DNA of 64,000 bases from Enterococcus silesiacus (GTDB lineage Bacteria; Bacillota; Bacilli; Lactobacillales; Enterococcaceae): positions 3,596,001-3,660,000 of the forward strand of contig CP013614.1 in assembly GCA_001465115.1 (NCBI GenBank), read 5' to 3'. Positions 8,440 through 17,197 of this stretch are shown here, in pieces (within the stretch, counting starts at the first letter, position 1; each line of letters begins with the position of its first letter). The position numbers and the translations under genes are program-made. Under the pieces are notes generated by a model, which was not told the origin of the DNA, did not search any database, and saw only the letters and a program-made list of their open reading frames with translations.

Positions 8440-8482
8440 ACTTACTAAAAGTAAGTTTATGCTATAGAAATAAGAAATTCAA
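8440..8482 (-). promoter_or_regulatory. Promoter with palindromic operator for the dioxygenase gene
   Basis: On the minus strand TTGAAT (8477-8482) and TAAACT (8454-8459) are 17 bases apart. A perfect inverted repeat ACTTACT-AAA-AGTAAGT (8440-8456) overlaps the -10 and the start site, a classic repressor position. MarR/DUF24-family regulators act on related genes in Bacillus; the regulator here is unknown. Confidence 0.65.
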
Positions 8483-8575
8483 GTATTTCGCTTTTAACAA
8501 GGGCTTTCTTCATAGCCAGATAGCGTAAAAAATGGTAGAATAGCCAAGACAAATCAAGTGGAGAGAGTGACCAAT

Positions 8576-9607
8576 ATGCTTAGTACAGAAGATTTTGATT
8601 TTGATTTACCAGAGGAACTGATTGCTCAGACGCCTTTGAAGGATCGGACAAGCTCGCGTCTTTTAGTTTTAGATCGAGAAACAAAAGAAATTGAAGATAA
8701 ACATTTTCATGAAATCATTGATGAATTAAATGCGGGAGACGCCTTGGTCATGAATGATACACGGGTGCTGCCAGCTCGATTATATGGAGAAAAACCTGAA
8801 ACTGGCGGACATTTAGAAGTGTTGCTTTTAACAAACACAGAAGGAGACACTTGGGAGACGTTGATTAAACCTGCCAAGCGGGCAAAAGTCGGTACCCAAA
8901 TCAGTTTTGGTGATGGTCGTTTAACAGCTACTGTTGTTGAGGAACTAGAACATGGCGGACGAATCGTAACGTTTAAATACGAGGGCATCTTCTTAGAAAT
9001 TTTAGAATCGCTGGGAGAAATGCCTTTACCACCATATATCAAAGAACGTTTAGAAGATCCTGAACGATATCAAACAGTCTATGCAAAAGAAAATGGCTCT
9101 GCAGCTGCCCCTACAGCGGGTTTACACTTTACACAGGAACTACTTGGTAAAATCCAGTCAAAGGGCGTGAAGCTTGTTTATTTGACCTTACACGTCGGTT
9201 TAGGAACTTTCCGGCCTGTTAGTGTGGATAATATTTCAGAACATGAAATGCATAGTGAGTTTTATCGATTAACAGAAGAAGCGGCGGCTCAACTAAATGA
9301 CGTTCGCCAAAATGGTGGAAAAATCGTTGCTGTAGGAACAACATCTATTCGTACACTTGAAACGATCGGAACGAAATTTGACGGACAAATCAAAGCAGAT
9401 AGCGGTTGGACAGACATTTTCATTACACCAGGTTATGAATTTAAAATCGTCCAAGCTTTTTCGACGAATTTTCATTTACCTAAATCAACCTTAGTAATGT
9501 TGGTCAGTGCATTTGCTGGGAGAGATTTGACACTTACTGCTTATCAGCATGCAATCGATGAACGCTATCGCTTCTTTAGCTTTGGTGATGCGATGTTTGT
9601 AAAATAA
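8576..9607 (+). CDS. queA: tRNA preQ1(34) S-adenosylmethionine ribosyltransferase-isomerase QueA
   Basis: A 343-residue cytoplasmic enzyme that adds the epoxycyclopentane ring to preQ1 in the tRNA wobble position, the step after Tgt in queuosine synthesis. Family signatures are clear: [19 protein letters not shown] near the start, [48 protein letters not shown] and [11 protein letters not shown] use the ATG at 8576, placed behind GGAGAGA and matching the usual MLSTEDF start, rather than the GTG at 8558, which overlaps that ribosome site. tgt and queH occur elsewhere in the window. Confidence 0.97.
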   Translation: MLSTEDFDFDLPEELIAQTPLKDRTSSRLLVLDRETKEIEDKHFHEIIDELNAGDALVMNDTRVLPARLYGEKPETGGHLEVLLLTNTEGDTWETLIKPAKRAKVGTQISFGDGRLTATVVEELEHGGRIVTFKYEGIFLEILESLGEMPLPPYIKERLEDPERYQTVYAKENGSAAAPTAGLHFTQELLGKIQSKGVKLVYLTLHVGLGTFRPVSVDNISEHEMHSEFYRLTEEAAAQLNDVRQNGGKIVAVGTTSIRTLETIGTKFDGQIKADSGWTDIFITPGYEFKIVQAFSTNFHLPKSTLVMLVSAFAGRDLTLTAYQHAIDERYRFFSFGDAMFVK

Positions 9608-9618
9608 TTTTAGATAAT

Positions 9619-9717
9619 AAAAAAACTCGTTCTGCCTCTAACCCAAGCGGAGTGAGGGTAAATGTGTTCTAAGACATTTATCCCACTCGTTCAAGTTAGA
9701 AGAGAATGAGTTTTTTA
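9619..9717 (+). terminator. Long terminator hairpin after queA
   Basis: AAAACTCGTTCT pairs with AGAATGAGTTTT-type sequence at the far side, and an inner arm GGGTAAATGT pairs with ACATTTATCCC. The whole forms one extended hairpin of about 95 bases ending in TTTTTT. It may also serve the convergent spx-like gene. Confidence 0.75.
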
Positions 9718-9747
9718 GTGATTCTTTTAGATTCGAGGCAGTAACAG

Positions 9748-10146
9748 TTATAAACCGCTTAAAAGTAATGTTTGAGATAATTCTCTTTTACGAACTGATC
9801 TAGGCAGGAAACAGCGAATTTCATCTTCATTAAAACCAATCTGTAATCTTTTTTCATCGATCATAATGGGACGGCGGAGCAATCCTGGATTATCCTTAAC
9901 CAATTCCAATAAGGCGTGTAAAGGTAATTCATTGATGTCTATATCTAGTTTTTGAAAGACTTTGGAACGAATCGAAATAATATCTTCTGTTCCTTCTTCT
10001 GTAAGAATTAATATATTTTTTAGTTCATCTAATGTTATAGGAGTAGTGCCAAAATTCTTTTCTTCAAATGGAATCTCATGATCGATTAGCCATCTCCGCG
10101 CTTTTCTACATGATGTGCAACTATTTGTCGTATACAATTTTAACAT
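9748..10146 (-). CDS. Spx/ArsC-family transcriptional regulator
   Basis: A 132-residue thioredoxin-fold protein of the Spx group, which binds RNA polymerase and redirects transcription in thiol and oxidative stress. The N-terminal redox motif CTSC is present in TTNSCTSCRKARRWL; the family features GLLRRPIMIDEKRLQIGFNEDEIRCFLPR also occur in the C-terminal half (read as two adjoining motifs, GLLRRPIMI then IGFNEDEIRCFLP). Length matches Spx. The ATG at 10146 is chosen because AAAGGA sits nine bases upstream; the TTG three codons earlier is too close to it. Many enterococci carry more than one Spx paralogue, so I give no symbol. Confidence 0.9.
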   Translation of the reverse strand: MLKLYTTNSCTSCRKARRWLIDHEIPFEEKNFGTTPITLDELKNILILTEEGTEDIISIRSKVFQKLDIDINELPLHALLELVKDNPGLLRRPIMIDEKRLQIGFNEDEIRCFLPRSVRKRELSQTLLLSGL

Positions 10147-10192
10147 ATTTTTCAATCCTTTCGAAAATATTGGTACATACCTCTTAATAACT

Positions 10193-10221
10193 ATAATATA
10201 CGAAAAGTAAAAAATTCACAA
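10193..10221 (-). promoter_or_regulatory. Promoter of the spx-like gene
   Basis: Minus strand TTGTGA (10216-10221), 17 bases, TATTAT (10193-10198), about 50 bases before the start. The sequence AAATTCACAAAAT occurs here and again near 10276, which may be a repeated regulator site. Confidence 0.55.
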
Positions 10222-10391
10222 AATAAATGCTTACAAAATAGCTGTTTATTTCTATCAAAAGGTTGAAATAGCTCGAAATTCACAAAATTTTGTTATTTTT
10301 GCTGAACAAAATACAACAATTATCATGAGGTTGAGAAAACTACTTTGTTATGTAAGAATTTAACACCATACGGATATTTTATACGAACGAT

Positions 10392-10405
10392 TACAAGCGC
10401 TTTCG
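10392..10405. promoter_or_regulatory. Weak cre-like site
   Basis: TACAAGCGCTTTCG shares the AAGCGCTTTC core of CcpA sites but lacks the outer bases. It lies about 90 bases before the MerR-type gene. The remainder of the 10156-10488 gap is AT-rich with no gene. Confidence 0.25.
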
Positions 10406-10488
10406 GAAAAATGTAAATAGAAAGACAAGTTACTGAGTTGATTTTATTTCATAAAATATCGTTTGACTGTTGGGCGACCCGATAGTTT

Positions 10489-11283
10489 ATGCTAGAACAA
10501 GATCACAGTGAGGAGGAGAGAAAAATAGAGACGTATTTAACTATGGGACAATTAGCGGAATTGATGTCTATCTCCAAACATCAGATTCGTTACAATGAGG
10601 AAAAAGGCTTATTAACTCCAGCATTGATAGATACTAATGGTTATCACAAGTATGGTATGGATCAGGTATATCAGCTGGCAAATATACTCTTGCTACGTAG
10701 TCTAGGTGTATCAACAGCTCAAATAGCGCAATTCATGACAAATCAGGATAATGTCTGGGCAAAAGAAACGTTAAAGGAAACCTTGAAAGCGACAGAAGCA
10801 AAATTACAGCAACTTCTCTCGGCTAAAGAGCAAATTGAAAATCTGTTGCCTGAAATTGAACAAAAAGATGAAAGCTATCTCGAATTACCTGAGAGAAAAT
10901 TGAGTAAAATTTATTCGTACCCAATAACGGAGATGTTGGACATTCTAGAATTCTATAAAGCAATAAAAAATAAGCAAAGTAGTCATTCGTTATTTGGTGA
11001 ATCGTTTTACTATCTAGTGAATGCTCGACAAATCGATGTATATGTCGAAGGTACATTTTCAACAAAACAGCGAATTTTACAGGCAGGGGACTATTTAGTC
11101 AAAAGAGTTTGGATTGAAACCGAAGAGGAGTTGTTAGAAGCACTCAACGTTTTTAGTAAAGAAGTCAACAGTCCATTTTTTGAGCTCTCTGAAATCATTG
11201 TTAAAGAGACTGCCTATTCTTCGATTTTGATGAATAATAAACTGTTATATGAATTACAGTATTTTATTTCAGTGAAAGGATGA
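10489..11283 (+). CDS. MerR-family transcriptional regulator
   Basis: A 264-residue regulator. Residues 17-85 are a MerR-type winged helix: LTMGQLAELMSISKHQIRYN, then EKGLLTPALIDTNGYHKYG and LLLRSLGVSTAQIAQFM. A coiled-coil dimer helix follows (residues 85-125), and the C-terminal 140 residues are a possible effector domain, read as GyrI-like in position only. The start is uncertain: ATG 10489 has no clear ribosome site, while AGGAGGAG (10511-10518) is ideally placed for the in-frame ATA at 10525. It heads an operon with an acetyltransferase and a hydrolase and probably controls it. Confidence 0.85.
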   Translation: MLEQDHSEEERKIETYLTMGQLAELMSISKHQIRYNEEKGLLTPALIDTNGYHKYGMDQVYQLANILLLRSLGVSTAQIAQFMTNQDNVWAKETLKETLKATEAKLQQLLSAKEQIENLLPEIEQKDESYLELPERKLSKIYSYPITEMLDILEFYKAIKNKQSSHSLFGESFYYLVNARQIDVYVEGTFSTKQRILQAGDYLVKRVWIETEEELLEALNVFSKEVNSPFFELSEIIVKETAYSSILMNNKLLYELQYFISVKG

Positions 11284-11290
11284 GTATCAA

Positions 11291-11902
11291 ATGAATCATA
11301 AAATAGCTGTAGTGGATCGAAATCAGTTGACTGAGTATGAAGTGAAAAATGTCCTACAGTTACTGTTAACGTCGTTTGCAGATAAGTTTTCCAAGGTTCA
11401 TTTAACCACAACGGAGAAGTTGACGACGTTGCTCTATTTTGAACAACAGTATCCACCGTCGCAGACGGGTCCAACTGATTACATTGTGAAAAATGAACAT
11501 GAAATCATCGGTGTTTTAAGCATTTCTAAAAAATCAGCAATGCCTAAAAAAATAGCGTATCCATTTGAATTATCTAGAACATATGGTTTTTTTACTATTT
11601 TTAAATATGTTGTATTGCTGACAGCTTTGGAGTATTCTCCTGGCGATAACGAGCATTATATAGAAAATATTGCTGTCCACCAAAAGTATCAAAAACAAGG
11701 CATTGCTAAAGCTTTAATCACAGTAGCACAAGCAGAAGTAAAAAAAGGGGAGAAGCTCACATTACTTGTTTCAGCTACTAATCAACACGCATTACGCTTG
11801 TATTTAAAGTGTGGTTTTTCCATTGTCAAGAAGAAAAGAAAGGTTATTTTAGGACTTTTAGCCAATGAGGCAAATTGGCTTTTTATGGAATGGGGTAGAT
11901 AA
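11291..11902 (+). CDS. GNAT-family N-acetyltransferase
   Basis: A 203-residue cytoplasmic acetyltransferase. The acetyl-CoA pyrophosphate-binding loop is visible in YIENIAVHQKYQKQGIAKAL (Q/RxxGxG/A type), followed by VSATNQHALRLYLKCGF, the usual C-terminal strand and helix of the fold. It starts eight bases after the MerR-type gene and is followed by the hydrolase gene one base later, so all three form an operon. The substrate is unknown. Confidence 0.85.
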   Translation: MNHKIAVVDRNQLTEYEVKNVLQLLLTSFADKFSKVHLTTTEKLTTLLYFEQQYPPSQTGPTDYIVKNEHEIIGVLSISKKSAMPKKIAYPFELSRTYGFFTIFKYVVLLTALEYSPGDNEHYIENIAVHQKYQKQGIAKALITVAQAEVKKGEKLTLLVSATNQHALRLYLKCGFSIVKKKRKVILGLLANEANWLFMEWGR

Positions 11903-11903
11903 T

Positions 11904-12902
11904 ATGCGGCGAGGTCGAAAATTTTTATTTGGGTTACTGGGTGTGATGATTGCATTAAGCATGTTTGTTTGGTATGAACATCGCTATGAGATGCAGGAGA
12001 CGAGCAAATGGATTCCACTGTCTAAAGGGAAGCTCTCGGCTGTAGTGGTGGAGCCAGTCAAGCGACGTTCAAAGGGAATCGGGGTGCTTGTTCATGGCGA
12101 TGCACCAGTTGATGCTACAAATGAGGGCGGCTATAGACCAATGATGGAACAATTTGCTAAAGCCGGATTTACGACCATCTCTTGGGCAAAGCTTGGCGTA
12201 GCTGGCTCTTATGGAAATTGGCTACATCAATCGATGGATGACCGAGCGGCAGAAGTAACCGAAGTAATCCAATGGGCAATGAATCAACCAGAGTTAAATA
12301 CAGAAAAAATTATTTTATGGGGTGTAAGCCAAGGTGGCTGGGTCGTGCCAAAAGTGGCAGCACAAAAGAAAGTGCCGATTTCTAAGGTGATTTTAGTCTC
12401 TCCAGCAATTAATTGGCTGAGGCAAAATGATTATTACACAACCCAAAAACTAAAGCGTGAAGGTCAGACACAAGGTCAAATCCAGCAAGCTTTAGAACAG
12501 GAAGAGCAAATTATCTCATTAATGAAAAAGAACGTATCTTACCAAGAATATCTAGCGAATACACCAGAGCAAGAGCCGATGTCACAAGATCGTTGGATTT
12601 TTGCTAAAAAAAACCTATATTCAGATGTTCAATCGGACTTGGAGAAGATTGAAGTCCCAGTTGATTTGTTTCTTGCTGATCACGACGAAAATGTCGATGT
12701 TATAGATACTGAAAAAATCTATTCAAAAAAAATACCTAAAGAATTGTTGACCATATTTAAGATCAAAGATGCAGCGCATAGCATGGTCGATTCAACTATT
12801 GCCCAATCTGAAGTGTTGACAGTCGGGACTTATCTGTTGGCTCCTAAAGATTTTTTAATGAATAAATCGTTTTTACGGCAAAGTTATTTGTCAGTAGAAT
12901 GA
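11904..12902 (+). CDS. Membrane-anchored alpha/beta hydrolase
   Basis: A 332-residue serine hydrolase with one N-terminal membrane segment (residues 5-22), so the catalytic domain faces outside. The fold shows GVLVHGDAP (oxyanion strand), the nucleophile elbow WGVSQGGW, an acid residue in LADHDENVDV and the catalytic His in DAAHSMVDS. I prefer the ATG at 11904, directly after the acetyltransferase stop, to an upstream in-frame ATG at 11865 inside that gene. Peptidase, esterase or lipid activity cannot be told apart from the sequence. Confidence 0.85.
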   Translation: MRRGRKFLFGLLGVMIALSMFVWYEHRYEMQETSKWIPLSKGKLSAVVVEPVKRRSKGIGVLVHGDAPVDATNEGGYRPMMEQFAKAGFTTISWAKLGVAGSYGNWLHQSMDDRAAEVTEVIQWAMNQPELNTEKIILWGVSQGGWVVPKVAAQKKVPISKVILVSPAINWLRQNDYYTTQKLKREGQTQGQIQQALEQEEQIISLMKKNVSYQEYLANTPEQEPMSQDRWIFAKKNLYSDVQSDLEKIEVPVDLFLADHDENVDVIDTEKIYSKKIPKELLTIFKIKDAAHSMVDSTIAQSEVLTVGTYLLAPKDFLMNKSFLRQSYLSVE

Positions 12903-12944
12903 CTGTGAGTAAGACTGGCATAAAAAGTGAGCGACAGGGCTAAA

Positions 12945-13130
12945 TGAGGTTGGGACAGAAGCGTCTAATCTCGAAAAATAAGAAGGAATTCACGAAAATT
13001 GCTCTTCAAATTTTTGTGAATTTCAGCTTATTTCCGAAGGGATTGCTTCTGCTTCCACCGTTTATTCGGATAAAAAGATCTTGGGGCATAACTTGAAAAG
13101 TTATGTCCCAGGATCAAATTTTTGCTATAG
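12945..13130 (+). repeat. Intergenic repeat of the GAGGTTGGGACAGAAG family with terminator
   Basis: It begins GAGGTTGGGACAGAAGCG, contains TTTCAGCTTATTTCCGAAGG and CCACCGTTTATTCGGAT, and ends with a hairpin in which GGGCATAACTT pairs with AAGTTATGTCCC. The same blocks recur at 26513-26765, and a short form occurs at 23175-23286. It probably terminates the hydrolase operon. The rest of the 12903-13284 gap holds the lanM leader, with TTGACT at 13249 but no well-spaced -10. Confidence 0.6.
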
Positions 13131-13305
13131 AATATGCTGGGTAGAGGCCAGTGTATCAATCTAGAAGAGCTAAGGATTGAACGTTTCAGAACTAGGAATC
13201 TATTCTCTATTCCTTTTAAAAAAGCAAAAATAAAATTAGCGTAGTATTTTGACTATTTTTTTATTATTATAAAGAGAAGGGACAATGAATGCTAAAGGAG
13301 AGCTT

Positions 13306-16209
13306 ATGATGATTGAAGAAGTGACATACAGTTACGCCGCAACACTGTCAGAAAGAATCGACTGCTGGAAGAATCAAACGATAGAAGCAGATAAAGAACG
13401 TTATTTGGAGCAATGGCAAGCACGTAAAAGCTTGTTGAAAGCACCAGATTATCAGAAAATGTTCCAGCATTATCATTGGGATGAAGCAACTTTTAGTGTG
13501 GGACTGATGCCATTTACTGAAGAACGAGCGCAATTGTTATTACCAATGATCGAAAAAAGTGACTGGTTTCAATTACATAGGCGATTATTTTCAGCTGAGA
13601 TTCCAATCAAAGATCTCAGCTTGACCGCTGCCTTACGTTTTCACCTAGATTACTATAAGCAGCATATTCAGACATTGCTACAAAAATTTCCATTGATTCA
13701 GCTCTCGGCAGTAGTAATCGAGGATCTGATCGCTCAACTATCCGATGAATTCTTTTTCATCGCCCAAAAAACATTGGCTTGGGATGTTCATCAGATGATT
13801 GAAGAGTATCAACTACAAGCTGAATCAAAAGAAGAAGAATTCGCTAACTATATCAAGGAGTTTCTTGGTGATAAACAACGTACCTATCTTTTTTATGGTG
13901 AATACCCCACCCTGGCTAGAATTCTTGCTACCAGATTGACATTTGCCTGTGAAATGATCGAGGCGTTTTTCTCCTCTTTGAATGATGCTACTGAACAATT
14001 GGCAGAGGTATTTGCTATCACGACACCAATGAACCTCACTCAAATAAAGCTAGGGCAAGGCGATAGCCATGAACGTGGCAAAACAGTGATTCAGTTTCAA
14101 GTGCAAGAAAAGGCATTGATTTTTAAATTTAAGAATCTTGAGATTGGTGAGCGCTTTAATACCTTGTTGACGTATATTGAAGAACTAAATCCAACGGTTT
14201 CTTTTTATAAAATCAAACGGATCGTGCAACCAACCTTTACCATTGAGGAAAAAGTTGCGTATGAAGAGTGTTTAGAAGAAAGTGAAGTAATAGATTTTTA
14301 TCACAATTATGGTCAGTTGCTAGCGATTGTTTATTGGTTAGGGGCAACGGATTTGCATATGGAAAATTTAATTGCTAACGGACCTCATCCTGTGTTGATC
14401 GATGTTGAGACGTTGATTCGTCCTGAAATGTTTAAACTGACCAAAAAAATGGCGAGACAAACTCGAATAGAAAAGCATTCAGTCATTGTTGCAGGCTTGC
14501 TGCCGCAAAAAAAACAATGGAAGCGTGAGTTGGAGATGGATGCATTATCCGGCACAAAACAGAAATTACCGAAAAAGGTCAGAAGGCTGAGAAATGATCG
14601 TTCTAGTGATATTGCTTTTCAACTAGAAGAAGCTTATATGGATGGTGCTCAAAATATTCCACGCCTGGCAGGTAAAGAAGTCGATTATCAAGACTACCGC
14701 CATGTGATCCAACATGCATTTAAGGAGATGAACCAGCTACTATTAGCAAATAAAACGGAATTTATCGAGAAAGTCAAAGCGTTATTTGCAAATACAACGA
14801 TTCGGCTAATCTATAGAGATACTCAAGATTATGGCAATTTATTGAACTTTACCTTGCACACAGAGAGTATGTCTAATTATATTGAGCGGGAAAAGATCAT
14901 TGAAAACTTATGGGCCAGTCAAATCATTCCAGAAGTGCTGATTCCATTTGAAATTCAAGTGATGTTAGATCACGATGTTCCCCTGATTACAGCGAATACT
15001 TCTTTAACGAATGTCTATACAGATGGTCACGAGCTACTTCAAGTATTAGCAAAGTCACCTTTGCAGGATACAGTGGAGCATATGGAAAAAATAACGGAGA
15101 AAACCAGTCACTTTTCCTATCTTCTATTAAAAGAAAGTTTAGGTACGCTAGAATATAATACCCAAGAAATAACAATTCCAACGAGAAACGGATCAATTGA
15201 CGAACCGTTAGTACAAAAAGCTGCCGATATTGGAGATAAAATCCTTGATCAGCTTGTTCTGGAGCCAGAACATGGTGAAGTAGATTGGATGTCAGTGCTT
15301 CCAGAGTCTGATGACGAGATCAGCATTGTTTATCCTGATACTGACCTTTACGGAGGAAGTGCAGGTGTGTATTTATTTTTCGTTTATCTAAATCATTTGG
15401 TTCCTAAAGAGAGCTATCAAGAAGTGATCGACTTACTGGAAAAAGAAATCTTTTTAGGCGAGGGCAAAAAAGATACTTACGAGAGCGCTTTTTTTGATGA
15501 AGGGATGCGCGTGACTGTCGCTTTTTATGTGACAAGATTGCTCAATGATGCCAAGCATCGGATCTATCTGGAAACCAGTTTACAAGCCTTAAAAGCACGT
15601 CAAATCGTAACGGAAAATCAATCCAATGAATGGCTTTACGGCAAAGCTAGTTTATTAGCCGTTTTAGCAGCTATCTACCAAACCTATGCTAGCACAGATG
15701 CATACGAAGTACTTTTAGCCTATTCACAAGCCGTGACTTGTAAAGAAATGGAAGACAATAGTTTTGCTCACGGCTACGCTGGTGTCTGCTATGGTTTAAG
15801 CAAGGCAAATCAAGTCCTTAACGAGACAAAGACTAAAGAAAAACTAAACTGGTATCAACAAGCATTTGAAAAAAGGCTTGAAGAAAACAAGCAGCTGAAT
15901 AATTCTTGGTGTAAAGGAACTACTGGGATCAAAGAAGTGTGCGAATTGCTGAATATCAAGTTCCCTGATGAAAAGTTCAAAAAAATAGATGAAATGAGTA
16001 GGGCAGATGATTGTCTGTGTCATGGCACATATGGAAATAAAGACAATTATTTAGGTGATATTTTTATATTAAATGATGGTGTTATTAAATTGAAGACTGA
16101 TCCAGCAAGTGTCCCTGTAGGGTTATTCTGTGGATTAGCTGGAGTTGGGTTTCAAGTGCTAAGAGCATACGAGCCGTCCCATGTTCACTCCTTGTTATTT
16201 ATTAAGTAA
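13306..16209 (+). CDS. lanM: Class II lanthipeptide synthetase LanM
   Basis: A bifunctional enzyme of about 967 residues that dehydrates Ser/Thr in a precursor peptide and closes thioether rings with Cys. The N-terminal DUF4135 dehydratase shows GQGDSHERGKTVIQF, the active-site region GATDLHMENL and LIDVETLIRPEM. The C-terminal LanC-like cyclase has LYGGSAGVYLFFVYL, FAHGYAGVCYGL and all three zinc ligands: Cys in NNSWCKGTTG and Cys-His in DCLCHGTYGN. Nothing essential is missing. The ATG at 13306 follows AAAGGAGAG; an upstream ATG at 13285 is also possible. A precursor gene lies 81 bases downstream. No LanT, protease or immunity gene is adjacent. Confidence 0.95.
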   Translation: MMIEEVTYSYAATLSERIDCWKNQTIEADKERYLEQWQARKSLLKAPDYQKMFQHYHWDEATFSVGLMPFTEERAQLLLPMIEKSDWFQLHRRLFSAEIPIKDLSLTAALRFHLDYYKQHIQTLLQKFPLIQLSAVVIEDLIAQLSDEFFFIAQKTLAWDVHQMIEEYQLQAESKEEEFANYIKEFLGDKQRTYLFYGEYPTLARILATRLTFACEMIEAFFSSLNDATEQLAEVFAITTPMNLTQIKLGQGDSHERGKTVIQFQVQEKALIFKFKNLEIGERFNTLLTYIEELNPTVSFYKIKRIVQPTFTIEEKVAYEECLEESEVIDFYHNYGQLLAIVYWLGATDLHMENLIANGPHPVLIDVETLIRPEMFKLTKKMARQTRIEKHSVIVAGLLPQKKQWKRELEMDALSGTKQKLPKKVRRLRNDRSSDIAFQLEEAYMDGAQNIPRLAGKEVDYQDYRHVIQHAFKEMNQLLLANKTEFIEKVKALFANTTIRLIYRDTQDYGNLLNFTLHTESMSNYIEREKIIENLWASQIIPEVLIPFEIQVMLDHDVPLITANTSLTNVYTDGHELLQVLAKSPLQDTVEHMEKITEKTSHFSYLLLKESLGTLEYNTQEITIPTRNGSIDEPLVQKAADIGDKILDQLVLEPEHGEVDWMSVLPESDDEISIVYPDTDLYGGSAGVYLFFVYLNHLVPKESYQEVIDLLEKEIFLGEGKKDTYESAFFDEGMRVTVAFYVTRLLNDAKHRIYLETSLQALKARQIVTENQSNEWLYGKASLLAVLAAIYQTYASTDAYEVLLAYSQAVTCKEMEDNSFAHGYAGVCYGLSKANQVLNETKTKEKLNWYQQAFEKRLEENKQLNNSWCKGTTGIKEVCELLNIKFPDEKFKKIDEMSRADDCLCHGTYGNKDNYLGDIFILNDGVIKLKTDPASVPVGLFCGLAGVGFQVLRAYEPSHVHSLLFIK

Positions 16210-16228
16210 CACAATCTGAAAAAAGAAC

Positions 16229-16257
16229 TTTACTTATTTGAGAGAACGTTTTATAAT
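16229..16257 (+). promoter_or_regulatory. Promoter of the lanthipeptide precursor gene
   Basis: TTTACT (16229-16234), exactly 17 bases, then a consensus TATAAT (16252-16257). It lies in the 81-base gap between lanM and the precursor, so the peptide can be made at a higher level than the enzyme. Confidence 0.75.
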
Positions 16258-16290
16258 CTAAGTATTAACGCAAGGGGGAGAAATAATATC

Positions 16291-16458
16291 ATGAGAAAAT
16301 TATCGATTGAAAAAATGGAAGCAGCAAAAGATTTGAAAAAAGTGGATGCAGTTGTAGGGGCTTCGTTTGAAAGAAGTAAACGTTCTGACGATATAATGAA
16401 AGACACTGAAGAATCTAGCGCAGCTATTGGCTGGTATACAGTACTTATTTGTTTCTAA
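16291..16458 (+). CDS. lanA: Candidate class II lanthipeptide precursor (LanA), 55 aa
   Basis: A 55-codon gene behind AAGGGGGAG. The N-terminal part is a charged helix typical of class II leaders and ends DLKKVDAVVGA, which fits the pattern ELxxVxG(G/A) cut by C39 peptidases, giving a leader of 24 residues. The remaining 31 residues contain four or five Ser, two Thr and a single Cys, with the C-terminus ESSAAIGWYTVLICF. One Cys allows only one (methyl)lanthionine ring, for instance Thr50 to Cys54; other Ser/Thr could be dehydrated. Identity rests on position beside lanM, its own promoter and terminator, and leader form; no homologue search was possible. Confidence 0.75.
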   Translation: MRKLSIEKMEAAKDLKKVDAVVGASFERSKRSDDIMKDTEESSAAIGWYTVLICF

Positions 16459-16495
16459 AAAAAAAGAACTAGGTTTATCCTAGTTCTTTTTTTTT
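16457..16495. terminator. Bidirectional terminator after the precursor gene
   Basis: AAAGAACTAGG pairs with CCTAGTTCTTT around a five-base loop, flanked by a run of A on the left and T on the right. It serves the precursor gene and the convergent minus-strand genes. Confidence 0.9.
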
Positions 16496-16826
16496 AATTT
16501 GATTTCTTTAAAATCATAATACCGAATGCTTCAGTTCCAGATATAAGTAATAAAACTAAATTTATCATCCAATAATAAGAAACTTGGTTATAGGCTACCA
16601 CATCATAAAGAGTTGTACCTAAAATAAACAGTAGAATTATAGTAACGATAAATGAAATAAAACTTGCTGTTGAAATAATTTTCTTTCCTCGTTCATCTTT
16701 TCCTTCTTTACTAAAGAAAAAGTAGACTGAGTAAATAATAAATATCAACGAAAGTCCAATAATTAAAAAACTAGACCAGTGATTTACAGGCAAGTTATCA
16801 AAAAAAGATTTAAGTGATTCAGTCAT
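16494..16826 (-). CDS. Small membrane protein beside an Xre regulator
   Basis: A 110-residue protein with three predicted membrane helices (about residues 16-36, 47-66 and 80-100) separated by a basic loop GKDERGKK. It starts 19 bases after the regulator gene behind GGAAAGGA, so the two form an operon. Pairs of a short Xre-type regulator and a small membrane protein are common in Firmicutes. Because it faces the lanthipeptide precursor it could be an immunity protein, but nothing in the sequence shows this. Confidence 0.75.
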   Translation of the reverse strand: MTESLKSFFDNLPVNHWSSFLIIGLSLIFIIYSVYFFFSKEGKDERGKKIISTASFISFIVTIILLFILGTTLYDVVAYNQVSYYWMINLVLLLISGTEAFGIMILKKSN

Positions 16827-16845
16827 AATTTATCCTTTCCTTCCG

Positions 16846-17100
16846 TTAGTCGGTTTCTTCGTTCGTTTGCTCGTCTTCTGTCAATTTTTTGAAAGTGAAG
16901 ATTTGTTCAATCGGCACTTCGAAAACGTCTGCTATGTCATGAGCCAGTAAAAGGGAAGGATTATACCTATTTCTTTCTAACTGAATAATTGTTTGTCTAG
17001 ATACTCCCACCTTGTCAGCAAGTTCCTGTTGGGTCATGCGTTTCATGGCTCTGTAGACGTGAATGGAACTCTCAAAAGATGAGTTCTTCTTTTTTGGCAA
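16846..17100 (-). CDS. Xre-family helix-turn-helix regulator
   Basis: An 84-residue DNA-binding protein. The helix-turn-helix spans [20 protein letters not shown], followed by [19 protein letters not shown] and [10 protein letters not shown], the usual form of short YozG-like regulators. The C-terminus is acidic. I place the start at TTG 17100, seven bases after GGAGG; a TTG at 17115 lies upstream of that ribosome site and is unlikely. It probably controls itself and the small membrane protein downstream. Confidence 0.88.
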   Translation of the reverse strand: MPKKKNSSFESSIHVYRAMKRMTQQELADKVGVSRQTIIQLERNRYNPSLLLAHDIADVFEVPIEQIFTFKKLTEDEQTNEETD

Positions 17101-17197
17101 TGCAAATCCCTCCAATAGTCTAATTTATGTATTAAATAAAAAGCGCATAGTCAATATACCATATCTTACTTTCACTTACAAATATCATGCAGATAAA

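Noticed and set aside
16494..17100. Lanthipeptide immunity and regulation genes
   Set aside because: The convergent pair resembles common Xre/membrane-protein pairs and shows no LanFEG or LanI features; kept only as a remote possibility.
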